64,000 bases of DNA from Cristatella mucedo (GCA_009760855.2 WPIO01000003.1:1099001-1163000), one strand, 5' to 3'. Shown: positions 47,736-57,401, numbered from the stretch's first letter. A program made the numbers and translations. The notes: a model not told the origin generated them from the letters alone.

Positions 47736-48389
47736 GCCAGAGAAAGCACGATAGCGAGGCTGTTACATCCGAGACACGCTCGCAAGTCGGCACTAAACAG
47801 CAGCACCCGCAGGACCGGCTGCCCGAGTCCCGGACGCTAGGGCGACGAGCGCTGTCCGAGAGGTATCGACGAAAAACTCCCGGGGGTGGGGGGCGAGGGG
47901 ATCGGGTTCGAAGGTCGGCGGTGGCGATAGTGGTTTGCCAGCAAATCGGCACTGACTTGCCCGACCTATGGCGTTGCGCCTCCCGCAGCAGCAGCAGCAG
48001 CAGGGCTGAGACGCTAGCGACCCGCCGCGACGGCGCCCAGCGCGCCGTCGCCTCTTGTCAGCTCACGGAAAGTCCGGTCAATTTTTGCACTCGGCTTCGA
48101 CTTACATACGTGCGAGTGTGAGCGCTATTGTGCGCGTGCTCACAGGCAACGATAGCCCTCGTCGACCTATGGCCACAGCAGAGGGAGCGAAACTCGAGTG
48201 AGAGCGTGTTTAAGATCAGATATGATATAGCACCGTTTGATGCCGCAGCTAACCTGAATGAGTGCGACGGCTGTATTGGATGGACGCAGAGACCTCCAGG
48301 GCAGCGGATGCTTAAGCTTTTGCAGATGCGCTGTTCGTAGGTACAATGTCGGTACGGGCAATGCAGGCTGGAGCGGACGCCCGTGCTTA
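47736..48389. other. no gene recognised
   Basis: GC-rich DNA with a short (CAG)n run at 47984-48003. No recognisable coding similarity. Confidence 0.4.
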
Positions 48390-48565
48390 ATATAATGCAA
48401 TTCATTTGTATAGAGCCCCAAAGAGAACCGAACCTCTAAGCAGGCGCTCCGCATGCGCCATGGGGAGGCGGGGCGAGAGCCCACGATCTCGGTCGTCAAA
48501 GACGATTGCCTCGACGTCGGTCATCAAAGGCCAGGACCCTAACCCCTGGGCCAAACCAGCGCGTC
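48390..48565 (-). mobile_element. SINE-1 copy with longer central region
   Basis: On the minus strand: TGGTTTGGCCCAGGGGTTAG at the 5' end (A-box-like), GAGATCGTGGGCTCTCGCCC in place of the B box, then GCGCATGCGGAGCGCCTGCT, TAGAGGTTCGGTTCTCTTTG and GGGCTCTATACAAATGAATT. A duplicated stretch in the tRNA-like part (TCGGTCGTCAAAGACGA and TCGGTCATCAAAGGCCA) makes it longer than other copies. Confidence 0.78.
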
Positions 48566-51114
48566 GCAGTGACTGAGCGGCGGATGGGGGTCACCGAGCT
48601 TTGCTAGAGCAAGCTTCGGTCATGCAGCTCTATTGGGTTGACTTGAGAGGCTCGCGTGCTGGGGTTCGCATTTCCCCTCCACGTGGGGGTGTTGCGGCTG
48701 GCTTTAGTGCCGCAACACCCCCGAGAGCAGGTTGCGATCGCAAAATGATTCGACTCGGGTTAAACGGTCTCTTAAGCGAACGAACGAGCCTGACTCTGCG
48801 GTCCCGCGAGGCCGCTTGCCGGTTCCGCGCGCAACTCATAGCCGGCCGGACGGAGCGACCTACTTCGGGCGAGCGATCGACAGTGTCCCGGATGCCGTAC
48901 GACGCGCTGCCGCACAGCGCGCCGTCGCTCGCGTTTCGCCCGTCGCTCCCGTTTCGCCTCCAGCTAAGAAGAGGCGCTCGTCGACGCGCGATCGTGCGTC
49001 AAATCGAGCTCGTCGCTCCGTTCCTCTACTATAGCAGGGCTCGTTAAGGGCGCCCGTTGTATTCCAGTCAGGAGAGCAGAAATGCGGATGCCCTGAGATT
49101 GATTCGGCAACTCGGAGGGGGGATGGCTGCGGCAGTTAAACTAGTAGCGCGAGCCACGTTTTGCGAGCAGTCGGTGCATTTTTCACGAGCGCCGCGCGCG
49201 CGCGCGCGCGCAGCGCCGAGCAGACACCAGAGACCGCGCTACGCCAGCGTCCAGTCGACGCACGACGCCAGTCGCCCGACGCACGCGGTGGTTGTGCGTG
49301 CTGCGCTGTGCCGCAGTGCCGCCGTCGGAGCCAGCGCAGAGCCACCAGACCGCCACTTGGCGTTTCGGCTCTCCGCCGCGAGTCCAGACCGCGGAGCCAG
49401 CGTCCGCCCGCACCGCGACAAAGCCGTCGGGGGCCCGCGGCGCCGGCCACGGCGTGCGGCCGACGTGGCGACGGTCGTCGGTAGTGACCGCCGACTGCCG
49501 TCGCAGCCGCTCCCGATCTCGCCGCGGCCCCGGTCAGCTCTCGCGGCCACAAGATTGCTCGCGAGAGCTCTCACTGGCTCGACGGCCAGCAGCGCGGGCA
49601 GAATTACCCGTCCACCACCGCGAACCCCCGGAAACTCCGCGCGCGCCCGCGGCGCGCCCACTGGCCGACGAGATGGCGTCCTCGAGGGAAACGCGACCAG
49701 TCCGCCGCCGAGCGCGCCGCGCCCCTTTAAGCGACGGCGCGGCGAGTCGCGGCAGTTCGGGGCAGCGTAGCCCAATCGAGCGGTGCCGTCGTCGCCGGCG
49801 AGACACTCTGCCTTCCCAATCAGAGGCGGATTGTGACCCTCGTGCGCCGCGGCGGCTGCGCCCCGACCCCCTCCCTCGGCGTCTGCGGCTTGCTTGCATC
49901 CCGGCGTTGGCAGACTGCGGGTGCAGCGGGCGGGCGGCAAACAGGGCGGCCCGGCGGAAGCGGTCGCGGCCTGAGCGCGCGCGAGCACCGCACGCCAGGC
50001 CGGAGTAGATAACGCCGAGCCGGCGGCGGCATCCGCCGCCGCCGATAGAGCGGAGCGATGCGAGCGGTTTCTTAAGCGCCGCCGGTAGGCCCTCGGCATC
50101 CGCCGCCGATCGCCACGGTCCGAGAGCCGTGCGCTGCGGCCGCCGCCTCCGCCGTCCTGCCGCACCCGCTCGCTGACGGGTACGCACGACGGCCCTCGTG
50201 CGCGCGCGTGGCGGCCGCCGCCGCCGCCTCCAAACGACGCACTCGCGCGCGGGCGGGAGCCGCGCTGCGGTGCCGCGACACGCCTCGCGCTAGCGTCGGT
50301 GCATGCTGCATCCCTGCGATTCTATTCTTGGTATTCTTTGCAAACTTCCGCGCATCGTTTGGGTTTATTCTTAACCGAAGCTATAGATATTCAATTTGAG
50401 CTTTTTATCTGTCCACCTGTCGCTGGCAATCTCGATCTAGGGTCAGCTCAGGCCAAGTATTTCCGTTCGAGCACTAATGGCGGAGGGATAAATTTAGCGC
50501 TTCCCATGAGATAACGATGCCGAGCGCTCGCACCGCACATGCCCGAATTTACAGCCCCGCGCGTTTGGCGATGCCGCTATTACCGGGGTTTAATGAACTC
50601 GCTTCTAATTCCGCTGACACGTTTAAGCTTAGCCAATTACTTTGGAAAGCTCGAGGTCGGGGAAATTTCCCGGACGTTGGCGCGATTGAATTATCCCCCC
50701 GATAAACATCCGGGACCCAGCGGGTGACTGCTCGCTGTCATTCGCCGACGTCCGACTTCCGATGCGAGCATAAGCCAGGGGCTTCGCGAACGAAGCGACA
50801 CTGTTCGCCGACAAAAAATACGCGGCGCGCCTGGGAAGTCCGAAGGCCCGAAGGCCGACCGCGTCCGACCATGCCCGAAGGCCGATCGCGCGGCCCGAGA
50901 TCACCGCCGCCAGGCGGCTGCGGCGGATGGCTGTTCTCTGCGCATGCAGCACGTAAACGTGCTGCTTCTGCGGCAGCTCGCACTACATCCAAATGGCTCA
51001 ACGCCCATCTCAAAGCTTTGCCCGACCTCGAAGAGCGGCCTCAAAGCGAAGGCCAAACACGAAGCTTGCAGCTCACGCCGCCGCCGCCCCCGCAGCCGCC
51101 GCCTAGTTGAGCCG

Positions 51115-51146
<32 letters not shown>

Positions 51147-51320
51147 GCCGCCGAGAAGTGCTGCCGACGGTGCCCGCCGCCGCAGCCGTCGGGCGACAGG
51201 CTGGCCGTCGGGCCGCATTACCGCGCCCTCTTGCGGCCGCTCTGTAATCTCCTCCCTTGGGTACCCCGTAGCGGTTACTACCCGGTTTATAATTGTCTTT
51301 AGATGAGCGCCGTCGTGTTG
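48566..51320. other. GC/CpG-rich region without recognised gene
   Basis: About 2.7 kb of very GC- and CpG-rich DNA upstream of the noggin promoter region. Overlapping frames up to about 300 codons exist on both strands, but they are Arg/Ala/Pro-rich, mutually overlapping and lack domains, as expected when stop codons are rare. The block may be an extended CpG island of the noggin locus. A perfect hairpin sits at 48685-48722 and a (GCC)n run at 51111-51153. Confidence 0.5.
48685..48722. repeat. perfect 13-bp inverted repeat
   Basis: The left arm GGGGGTGTTGCGG (48685-48697) and its exact complement (48710-48722) enclose a 12-base loop. Confidence 0.88.
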
Positions 51321-51348
51321 GTCACGTGACTCGGCGCCGCCCTATAAG
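51321..51348 (+). promoter_or_regulatory. candidate TATA promoter with palindromic E-box
   Basis: The palindrome GTCACGTGAC (E-box CACGTG) at 51321-51330 lies 12 bases before TATAAG at 51343-51348, in a CpG-rich setting. Initiation would fall near 51370-51380 on the plus strand. It is about 1.5 kb upstream of the noggin ATG, and out-of-frame ATGs lie between, so linkage to noggin needs splicing or is wrong. Confidence 0.35.
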
Positions 51349-51714
51349 ACGGCGGCGGCGGCGGCGACGGGCCACGGCAGAGTAGCAGAGCGCTTGGGAG
51401 CTGTCACGGGTTCGCAGTGCGAGCGGCAGCGCCTGGAGCAGGCGAAGGCGTGCGACCGTCGGACTCCGGATATACGGGCTAGCGAAGGAACGACGTCGCG
51501 AGCAGCCGACGCCAAGCAGCTCCGCTGCGGCTCGTTTTAAGGTATGCCGCGCGTCGTCGCAGCGGCCGGCCCGGCGCGGGAAACGACGCCAGGCCGGCGC
51601 AGGAAACGACGCCAGACGCTGCGAGCGAGAGAGCGAGCGGGCGCGCCTTCGAAGGCGCGTCCGCTCGAGAGTAGGGCTCGGGCAGCTGGATGCCTCGCAA
51701 CGATGCGAGCAGCG

Positions 51715-51768
51715 CCGAGATTGCAATCTCGGTCAGCGATCGGACGCCGACATCCGATCGCTGACCGA
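51715..51768. repeat. two overlapping perfect palindromes
   Basis: CCGAGATTGCAATCTCGG (51715-51732) is a perfect 18-base palindrome. Its right edge overlaps a second inverted repeat with 16-base arms at 51729-51744 (TCGGTCAGCGATCGGA) and 51753-51768 around an 8-base loop. Confidence 0.9.
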
Positions 51769-52461
51769 TCTTATCCGCGATCCCTTCGCAACGCGTCGCC
51801 AATCGGAGCCGCACCAGCGCTACCAGTAAGCCAGACGCGGCGCGGGCCGGCCTGTGCTGCCGCTCGGCTGCTGCTCTCACCCCCCCCCCCCGCTTCTATC
51901 TTTTTGTGTCGAGTCTGCTCTTTGCTCGCTCGCGCTACTTGCTCGTTCGCTCGCTCGCTCAATCTCGCACTCTTCGCCCAGAGCTCGGCCGCCGGCTAGC
52001 GGTCAGCTAGCGCTCAGCAGCCTCGGCCCTCGGAGCTCCCGCGGAGCGACTGCCAGCGCGCGTCACCTTCGACCGGGCGCCGCCGACTGGCGCTCAATTC
52101 TGCTTCAAAGCTCTTTATTTGTCTAGCCAGCAGCGCTGCCCTCACAGCGTTCCCGGATATCGTCGCCGCCGCCGCCGACCGTTGCTTCCGCTGGTGCTCT
52201 GGCTCCCGCGAAAAACGAGCCCGCGCGCGCGCGCGCGCACGCGCTCGGTCCCGTCGGCGCTCGGCTCATCGACGACGGGCTGTTGACGAATCGGCGAGCA
52301 GTGAGGCGCGCTGCTCTAACCGAAGGAAGCCGAAATGTTGATAAGAGGCCGGCTTGTTTTCGGAGCCTGTTCGTGTTTAAAGAATAATGGGCAATAACAT
52401 AATCAGCCATTATTTACTCCCATGTGGCTGCCCTTACGGCTCTGCGCGCGCCGCCGCCGCC

Positions 52462-52492
<31 letters not shown>

Positions 52493-52593
52493 CTGCCGCC
52501 GCCGGGTTCCTGGTTTTTATTTTCGCAACCCGCCGCGCACACGCGCTCAAAGGTCGCGCCCTCTGCGTTGTAGCGTTGCCTCGAAGAGGAAGC

Positions 52594-52596
<3 letters not shown>
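51769..52596. other. noggin upstream region
   Basis: GC-rich DNA with an alternating CG/CA run at 52221-52242 and a (GCC)n run at 52449-52504. An ATG at 52387 opens a 263-codon frame that overlaps the noggin start in another phase. Confidence 0.45.

Positions 52597-52653
<57 letters not shown>
52597..52653 (+). repeat. (AG)n tract 180 bp upstream of the noggin ATG
   Basis: About 27 AG dinucleotides without interruption. It lies in the presumed 5' UTR or proximal promoter of noggin. GA repeats can bind GAGA-type factors or form triplex DNA in animals; no such role can be shown from this sequence alone. Confidence 0.9.
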
Positions 52654-52655
<2 letters not shown>

Positions 52656-52831
52656 TCGCATCGTCCGTGCTCGACTCGACCGAGCGGCAGCAGCGCCGGT
52701 GGCGGCCGCCTCGACCGCCCTCCGAGCGTCGATCCCGTCGGCTCGGGCGCGCGCCCGCACACCTTCGAAGCGAGAAGCCGACGTGCGCGAAGGAGAGCGT
52801 TGCCTTCGCCGCCTCGCGTCTCGTGCGCGCG

Positions 52832-53803
52832 ATGGAGATCGCGCTGCGGCTAGTCGCGCTATCGGCATGCTTCTACCTGGCCAGCGCCACCGCCGCCGCC
52901 GCCGACGACGAATCGGCGGCGGCGGCGATGCAGCTGCAGGCCTCCGAAGCCGCAGACGCGGCGACGCCGTCGCGCTCCAAGAGACAGTCGTCGTCGGCTG
53001 CCTCTGCGCGCCGCCTTGGTGGCGGCGGCGGGGGTGGCTTGATGCCGGCGGCCAGGGCGGGCGGCTCGGGCCGGCTGTTCATGTCCGGCCTGCCGCTGCG
53101 AGCGTCGCCCGACATCATACCGCCCGATATCGTCGAGATAGCGAACCCGCTGCTCGACCCCAAGCCCGAAGACCTTGACGTGCAGACGCTGCTCGACATC
53201 ATGGGCGTCGACTTTGACCGCGAGCTGATGGCCGCCGAGCAGCCGCTGGCCGACATCATGCAGTACCCCAACGGACTTCTCGAGTACTCGTTCCGCAGCG
53301 GCCACACGGTGCCCGACGAGCTGCAGTCGTCGCCACCGGCGGCGGCCGCTTTCGCGTCGACGCAGCAGCAGCAGCAGGCCGCGCGCCTGTTCGACAGCGA
53401 CGACGTCAAGCTGGGCCCGGACGGACCCGTGCTGCGCATGCGCCTCAGCCGGCGCACGCGCCAGAAGTTGCAGCGCATCGTCTGGGCGTACAGCTACTGC
53501 CCGGTGCGCTACAAGTGGAAGCAGCTGCACCAGCGCTTCTGGCCGCGCTGGATCCGCCAGGGGGCGTGCGAGCGCGGCCGCTCGTGCTCGCTGCCGGCCG
53601 GCATGCAGTGCCAGCCCAAGGCGTCCAGGGACGTGCGCATCCTGCGCTACCACTGCCCGTACGGCGGCGGCGGCGATGGCGGCGCGCGCGTCTGCCGCTG
53701 GATCAAGTTCAACTATCCCATCCTCACCGAGTGCTCGTGCGGCTGCGACTCGCCCGCCGCCGCCGCCGCCGCGGCGGGCGGCGGCGGCCGGTGGCCGCAG
53801 TGA
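52832..53803 (+). CDS. nog: noggin, secreted BMP antagonist
   Basis: This is a 323-residue intron-free ORF; vertebrate noggin genes are also single-exon. Noggin is secreted and blocks BMP ligands from their receptors. ATG 52832 was chosen because it is the first ATG in this frame, has G at -3 and +4, and starts a signal peptide (MEIALRLVALSACFYLASAT). A low-complexity stretch with a furin-like RSKR site at residues 48-51 follows. Residues about 93-133 (PDIIPPDIVEIANPLLDPKP, EDLD, LLDIMG) match the BMP-contacting N-terminal segment. A basic run (RMRLSRRTRQKLQR, 202-215) sits where noggin binds heparan sulfate. The cystine-knot domain has YCPVRYKW, RFWPRW, RSCSLPAGMQC and CRWIKFNYPILTECSC, with nine cysteines (223, 246, 252, 260, 275, 288, 301, 303, 305), the number in canonical noggin. 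Oddities are Gly, Gln and Ala runs and an 18-residue tail after the last Cys. It is longer than human noggin (232 residues). Confidence 0.95.
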   Translation: MEIALRLVALSACFYLASATAAAADDESAAAAMQLQASEAADAATPSRSKRQSSSAASARRLGGGGGGGLMPAARAGGSGRLFMSGLPLRASPDIIPPDIVEIANPLLDPKPEDLDVQTLLDIMGVDFDRELMAAEQPLADIMQYPNGLLEYSFRSGHTVPDELQSSPPAAAAFASTQQQQQAARLFDSDDVKLGPDGPVLRMRLSRRTRQKLQRIVWAYSYCPVRYKWKQLHQRFWPRWIRQGACERGRSCSLPAGMQCQPKASRDVRILRYHCPYGGGGDGGARVCRWIKFNYPILTECSCGCDSPAAAAAAAGGGGRWPQ

Positions 53804-55084
53804 ATGAGCGAGCGAGGCCGCAGTGACCGGCAGCTTCCGCTTCCGCGCCCGCTCTTCCTTCCGCTCGTCTGCGATCGCCCGCGGACGGAGCTAAGGCGTC
53901 GCTAAGGGCTCGCTATGGCAGCGAAGGACCCGTAGCCGCTGCCGGTCGCCGGCCGACCGACGGCGGCGGCGGCGGCGGACGTGCACCGGCTCTCGCGAAG
54001 CGACTTCTGCCGCGCCCGCCTGGCGGCGCGCCGGCGCGCCGGCGCGTCCAAGCCGGCTGCCGCTTCGCAGCGTCGCCCGTCCACGGTCCAGCGACCTGGT
54101 TCCACGCTCGACGGAGGCCGGCTGGCCGGCTGCGTGCGCAGCCGAGCGCGCCGACGCTCGCCACAGTTTGCTCAGTGACGACCACGGACTGCGTGCGACA
54201 CAGCGTGGGAGACAAAATCTCAAGCCAAAGATATTCCTACGGAGCGCTTCGGTCGCGCGGAGCGCGGCGCTCCGGTAGCCGCTCACGCGCGTCCCTCGCG
54301 CCGGTCGCGCGCGCCGACAGGTCTTCGACGGTCGACGCGAGACTGTCTGCGCTTGTACATACAAAGTCCTAAGTTATTGTTACGGTTAATGCTAACTTTT
54401 CGAAGAGAATACAATTCAAAACGAGTCGGTCGTTCAAGCAGAAGCGCTGCGGGCACGCGCTCGCTCGCAACGCTCGCTAAGCTCGGCAGCGGCTTCGGCT
54501 GGACTAGCTCGGCGGCGGCCGCCGACCCTGCAAAGCCGCCCGCGCCGCGGGCGGCTTTGCAGGGTCGGCGGCCTGAGCGGCGTCGGCCTCGCTCGCTCGC
54601 TCGCTCGCTCTGCCGACGCGGTATGCGGCCGCAGAGTAGGAGCGGTCGCGTCGAGCTAGCGGTGTCTTTCATATCCGTAATCCGTCGGCAGCCCGATAAT
54701 CGATGGTCGCGCCAACGGTAGACCTGCGATTGCGAGCCAGTCCACCGATTCGCCGAACGATGCGACGCGGCGAGAGTGGCTGGCTCGCCGGTGCCGCCGC
54801 CGCTGCTGCTGCCGCTGCTGCTGCTGCAAAGCTAGCAAATGACCGCTGCTCGAAGGCGTCTCGCGCGCCGCCATCGCGAACGTCTAACAAATTCTTACTC
54901 GTGGCCACGTGGCTCACTCACTCAAAGAGCCTCGCAGTAGCGGCCGCCGGCCGCGCGGGCGTCGACGTCCAGTGCAGCGGCCGCCAAGTCAGATGCAGCA
55001 GTCAGACGAGTTGTCGGTAGTAGCCGGCGGCGCCACCCGCAGCCCCGCCCCTTACCACCCCTCCCCGCCCCCTCTCGATAGAAT
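53804..55084. other. noggin downstream region; 3' UTR not delimited
   Basis: GC-rich with scattered triplet repeats (for example CCGCTGCTG near 54793-54828). No canonical AATAAA was noticed close to the stop codon, so the 3' UTR end is unknown. Contains a 57-bp perfect palindrome (listed separately). Confidence 0.45.
54517..54573. repeat. 57-bp near-perfect palindrome, 27-bp arms, 3-base loop
   Basis: The left arm 54517-54543 begins GGCCGCCGACCCTGCAAAGC; the right arm 54547-54573 is its exact reverse complement; the loop is GCC. It lies about 0.7 kb after the noggin stop and would form a very stable hairpin in RNA if transcribed. Confidence 0.93.
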
Positions 55085-55235
55085 TCATTATTATATAATT
55101 CATTTATATAGCGCCCCACGAGAACTTAATCTCTATTCAGGCGCTTCACATATGCCTCGGGGCTCGAGCCCACGACCTCAGTCAGACCTTGGTCGGGGCG
55201 AGCACGTCAACCGTTAGAGCAAACCAGCTCGGCAG
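55085..55235 (-). mobile_element. SINE-1 (tRNA-derived), well-preserved copy
   Basis: On the minus strand: GAGCTGGTTTGCTCTAACGG (A-box-like), CGCCCCGACCAAGGTCTGAC, a B-box-like GGGCTCGAGCCC (55160-55171), then CATATGTGAAGCGCCTGAAT, AGAGATTAAGTTCTCGTGGG and GCGCTATATAAATGAATTAT. The last third parallels the LINE-A terminal stem-loop. Confidence 0.87.
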
Positions 55236-55323
55236 CCGCAGCGACGCCAGCGCCCAGCCAATGTGCCCGGCGAATCCAGCAACGAGCCCAAATATCTCAT
55301 CAGCCAACGTGCCAGCGAAAATA

Positions 55324-55458
55324 TACGATTCATCTGCAAAGCGCCCTGAGAGAACTTAATGTCCATTCGGGCGCTTCACGTGCTCCGCCCTGGGCTGGAG
55401 CCGCCGACCTCCTCGGTCCCCGAGAGCACCTTAACCGCCGGGCTGAACCAGCCCGCGC
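55324..55458 (-). mobile_element. SINE-1 copy, shorter
   Basis: On the minus strand: CTGGTTCAGCCCGGCGGTTA at the 5' end, GGTCGGCGGCTCCAGCCCAG in the B-box region, then GTGAAGCGCCCGAATGGACA, TTAAGTTCTCTCAGGGCGCT and TTGCAGATGAATC. Its terminal stem-loop (AGTTCTCTCAGGGCGCTTTG) is closer to LINE-A than that of the neighbouring copy. Confidence 0.8.
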
Positions 55459-56781
55459 TCGCCGCCGCCGCCGCAACGGCATCAGCATTGGGAAGCTGGA
55501 AATGTGGGATGATTATTAAAATTGTGAAAGAAAAAACGAAGCCATTAGAAACGCTGGTTTGAATGCGCCGATTTCAAACCGTGCACTGGCGGGGGGGTGG
55601 CGAGACCGCGCCAGGAATGCGGTAAGCAGGATGGGTCCCACCCCGTGGGACAAGGTGTGCGGGGGTCATGAGCCAGGTCGCGAATTGAAATCCTGAAGAA
55701 GGCAACGCTGTATTGTCCACCGCAAGCGGTAGTGCGATAGTCGCCACGGGTCTTCACAAACGAGGCTGCTGAATCGGCCGCCTTTAACTTTTACTTTTAC
55801 TTGACTTTTTACTAGTTTTGCGACTGTACGTGCTTCTAGGCGTATGTTTTCGCAATGGTGGCTGTCGTTGGCATTTGTAATTTGGCGCCTGTCGCTTGCG
55901 CTTGGCGCTCGCGCGTGCGACCGTGGCGGCACCGAACCAGTAGCCACGACTCAAGTCAGCGCATCTTAGAAGCCGCTGCGAGACAATCACGCCGCCGCCG
56001 CCGCCGCCGCCGCCGCCGCGCACGAACGCGCTCAAGGTCGTACGCAGGTCGTGCACCCGTCTCGCCCGGCGGCGAGAAAGTGACCTCGCTCACTCCGCCG
56101 TCGCCGCAACGGCGAACCGAACGTCCGCTGCCCTTCCTACTCTCGACCGGCTGCTGCTGCTGCGGCTGCGGCGGCGGCGGCAGTGGTTCCATCCCCTCGG
56201 TCGTCGCCCTTTTCGTGACGCCCGCGCAGCGCGCCTGAATAGCAGCGAGCCGACTCCGTGGGGGCGGCGACGATTTCAACAGGCGGCGAAGCGCTTCATC
56301 GCCGCCGCCGCTCCGCTGGAGCGCTGCCGACGCCGCCGACGCCGCCGCCGCCGCGGCTCCGAGCGCCGCTCCGAGCCCCCCAGCGAGAGCGGCCGATCCG
56401 ATTGTTGCTAGCGGCAGCCGCCTACTCCGATCCGCCCACTCGGTCTCGCGCTCGTTACCAACGCATCCGCGGGCGACGAGAAGCGTGCGCATTATTTGCC
56501 GCTCCGCGACGCGCACCTCCCCCGACAAAGAATCCTACCACCGCGAAGAAGCGGCTCGTCGATAGCCCGAGTCTGGTCGGAGAATGCTGCTCCGCCGACG
56601 CACGAAATCGATGTCGCCAACGCGTTTGGGCTATAAGTCTTCCCCCCCCCCGGCTGAATGTTTGCGTTATATCGACAGTTCGCGACGTGGGGTAGCACGC
56701 CGAGGCTTAGCCCAGACAATGCTCGCGATCAGGCAAAACACGCGCATGCCCGATTAGCGCCGGCGCTGTTTGCGTCAGCAT

Positions 56782-56813
<32 letters not shown>

Positions 56814-57401
56814 CGCTGGAGCCGCCGTCGCTGAAGCCGCCGCGCGACTAATAGGGCGAGACGTGCCGCGGCCGCGAGCTTGTGCCGCCGCCGCCGCCGC
56901 CGCCGCCGCCCAGATCGTGCTAGATGGGGCCAGTAGTCGCCATCACGATTGACAGTACCGCTGCCGCCGAACTCGGATGCACGGGCGAATGAAGGGGGCG
57001 GAAAGGAGGCGATGCGCGGCGAGAGGTGCCGCTGTCGCTTGTCCAGCGGTCGGCGGCACCGGGTGTCGTCGGCAGGCGGCGCTGCGCCGGCGCGCGCCCG
57101 TCGCGCGGAACCCCGGGCTGGAAGAGCCGCCGCGCGAAGTCATTGAATGGCTAATGAAATCGGTCCGGTCCGTGCGGCGGGCGGTGGAGACCGTCTGAAT
57201 GGCGTCTCGCCTCGCACAATGCCAAGTGTTTGCACTGCGATACTACCGTCGTCTCTCGGTGAATCGGGCCGCGCGGCGGAGGAGGCGGCCGCTCGCCGAG
57301 CGCCGCCTCCTCCGCCGCGCGGTTCGCGGCGCATCCGAGCCGCTGTTTGCTCGACGGCGCTCTGCCATTTCTTATCACTGTGACTCGCTGCGACGGACCT
57401 C
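55459..57401. other. no gene recognised; GCC/CCG triplet runs
   Basis: GC-rich region with (CCG)n runs at about 55991-56020, 56780-56815 and 56885-56910. ORFs are Ala/Arg/Gly-rich shadows. The hairpin at 57269 is listed separately. Confidence 0.45.
57269..57322. repeat. perfect 21-bp inverted repeat, 12-base loop
   Basis: Arms 57269-57289 (starting CCGCGCGGCGGAGGAGGCGG) and 57302-57322 are exact reverse complements around a 12-base loop. Confidence 0.92.

Noticed and set aside
48640-48700. T-arm-like GGGGTTCGCATTTCCCC
   Set aside because: An isolated stem without a cloverleaf around it.
49057-50187. Overlapping ORFs of 217-308 codons in GC-rich DNA
   Set aside because: They overlap on both strands, are Arg/Ala/Pro-rich and domain-free, as expected where stop codons are rare.
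52667-52831. N-terminal extension of noggin by 55 residues
   Set aside because: The extension would start at GTG, not ATG, is Arg-rich, and would bury the signal peptide. ATG 52832 is the first ATG in frame and has a good context.
52859-53653. 264-codon minus-strand ORF opposite noggin
   Set aside because: It is the antisense shadow of the GC-rich noggin coding sequence.
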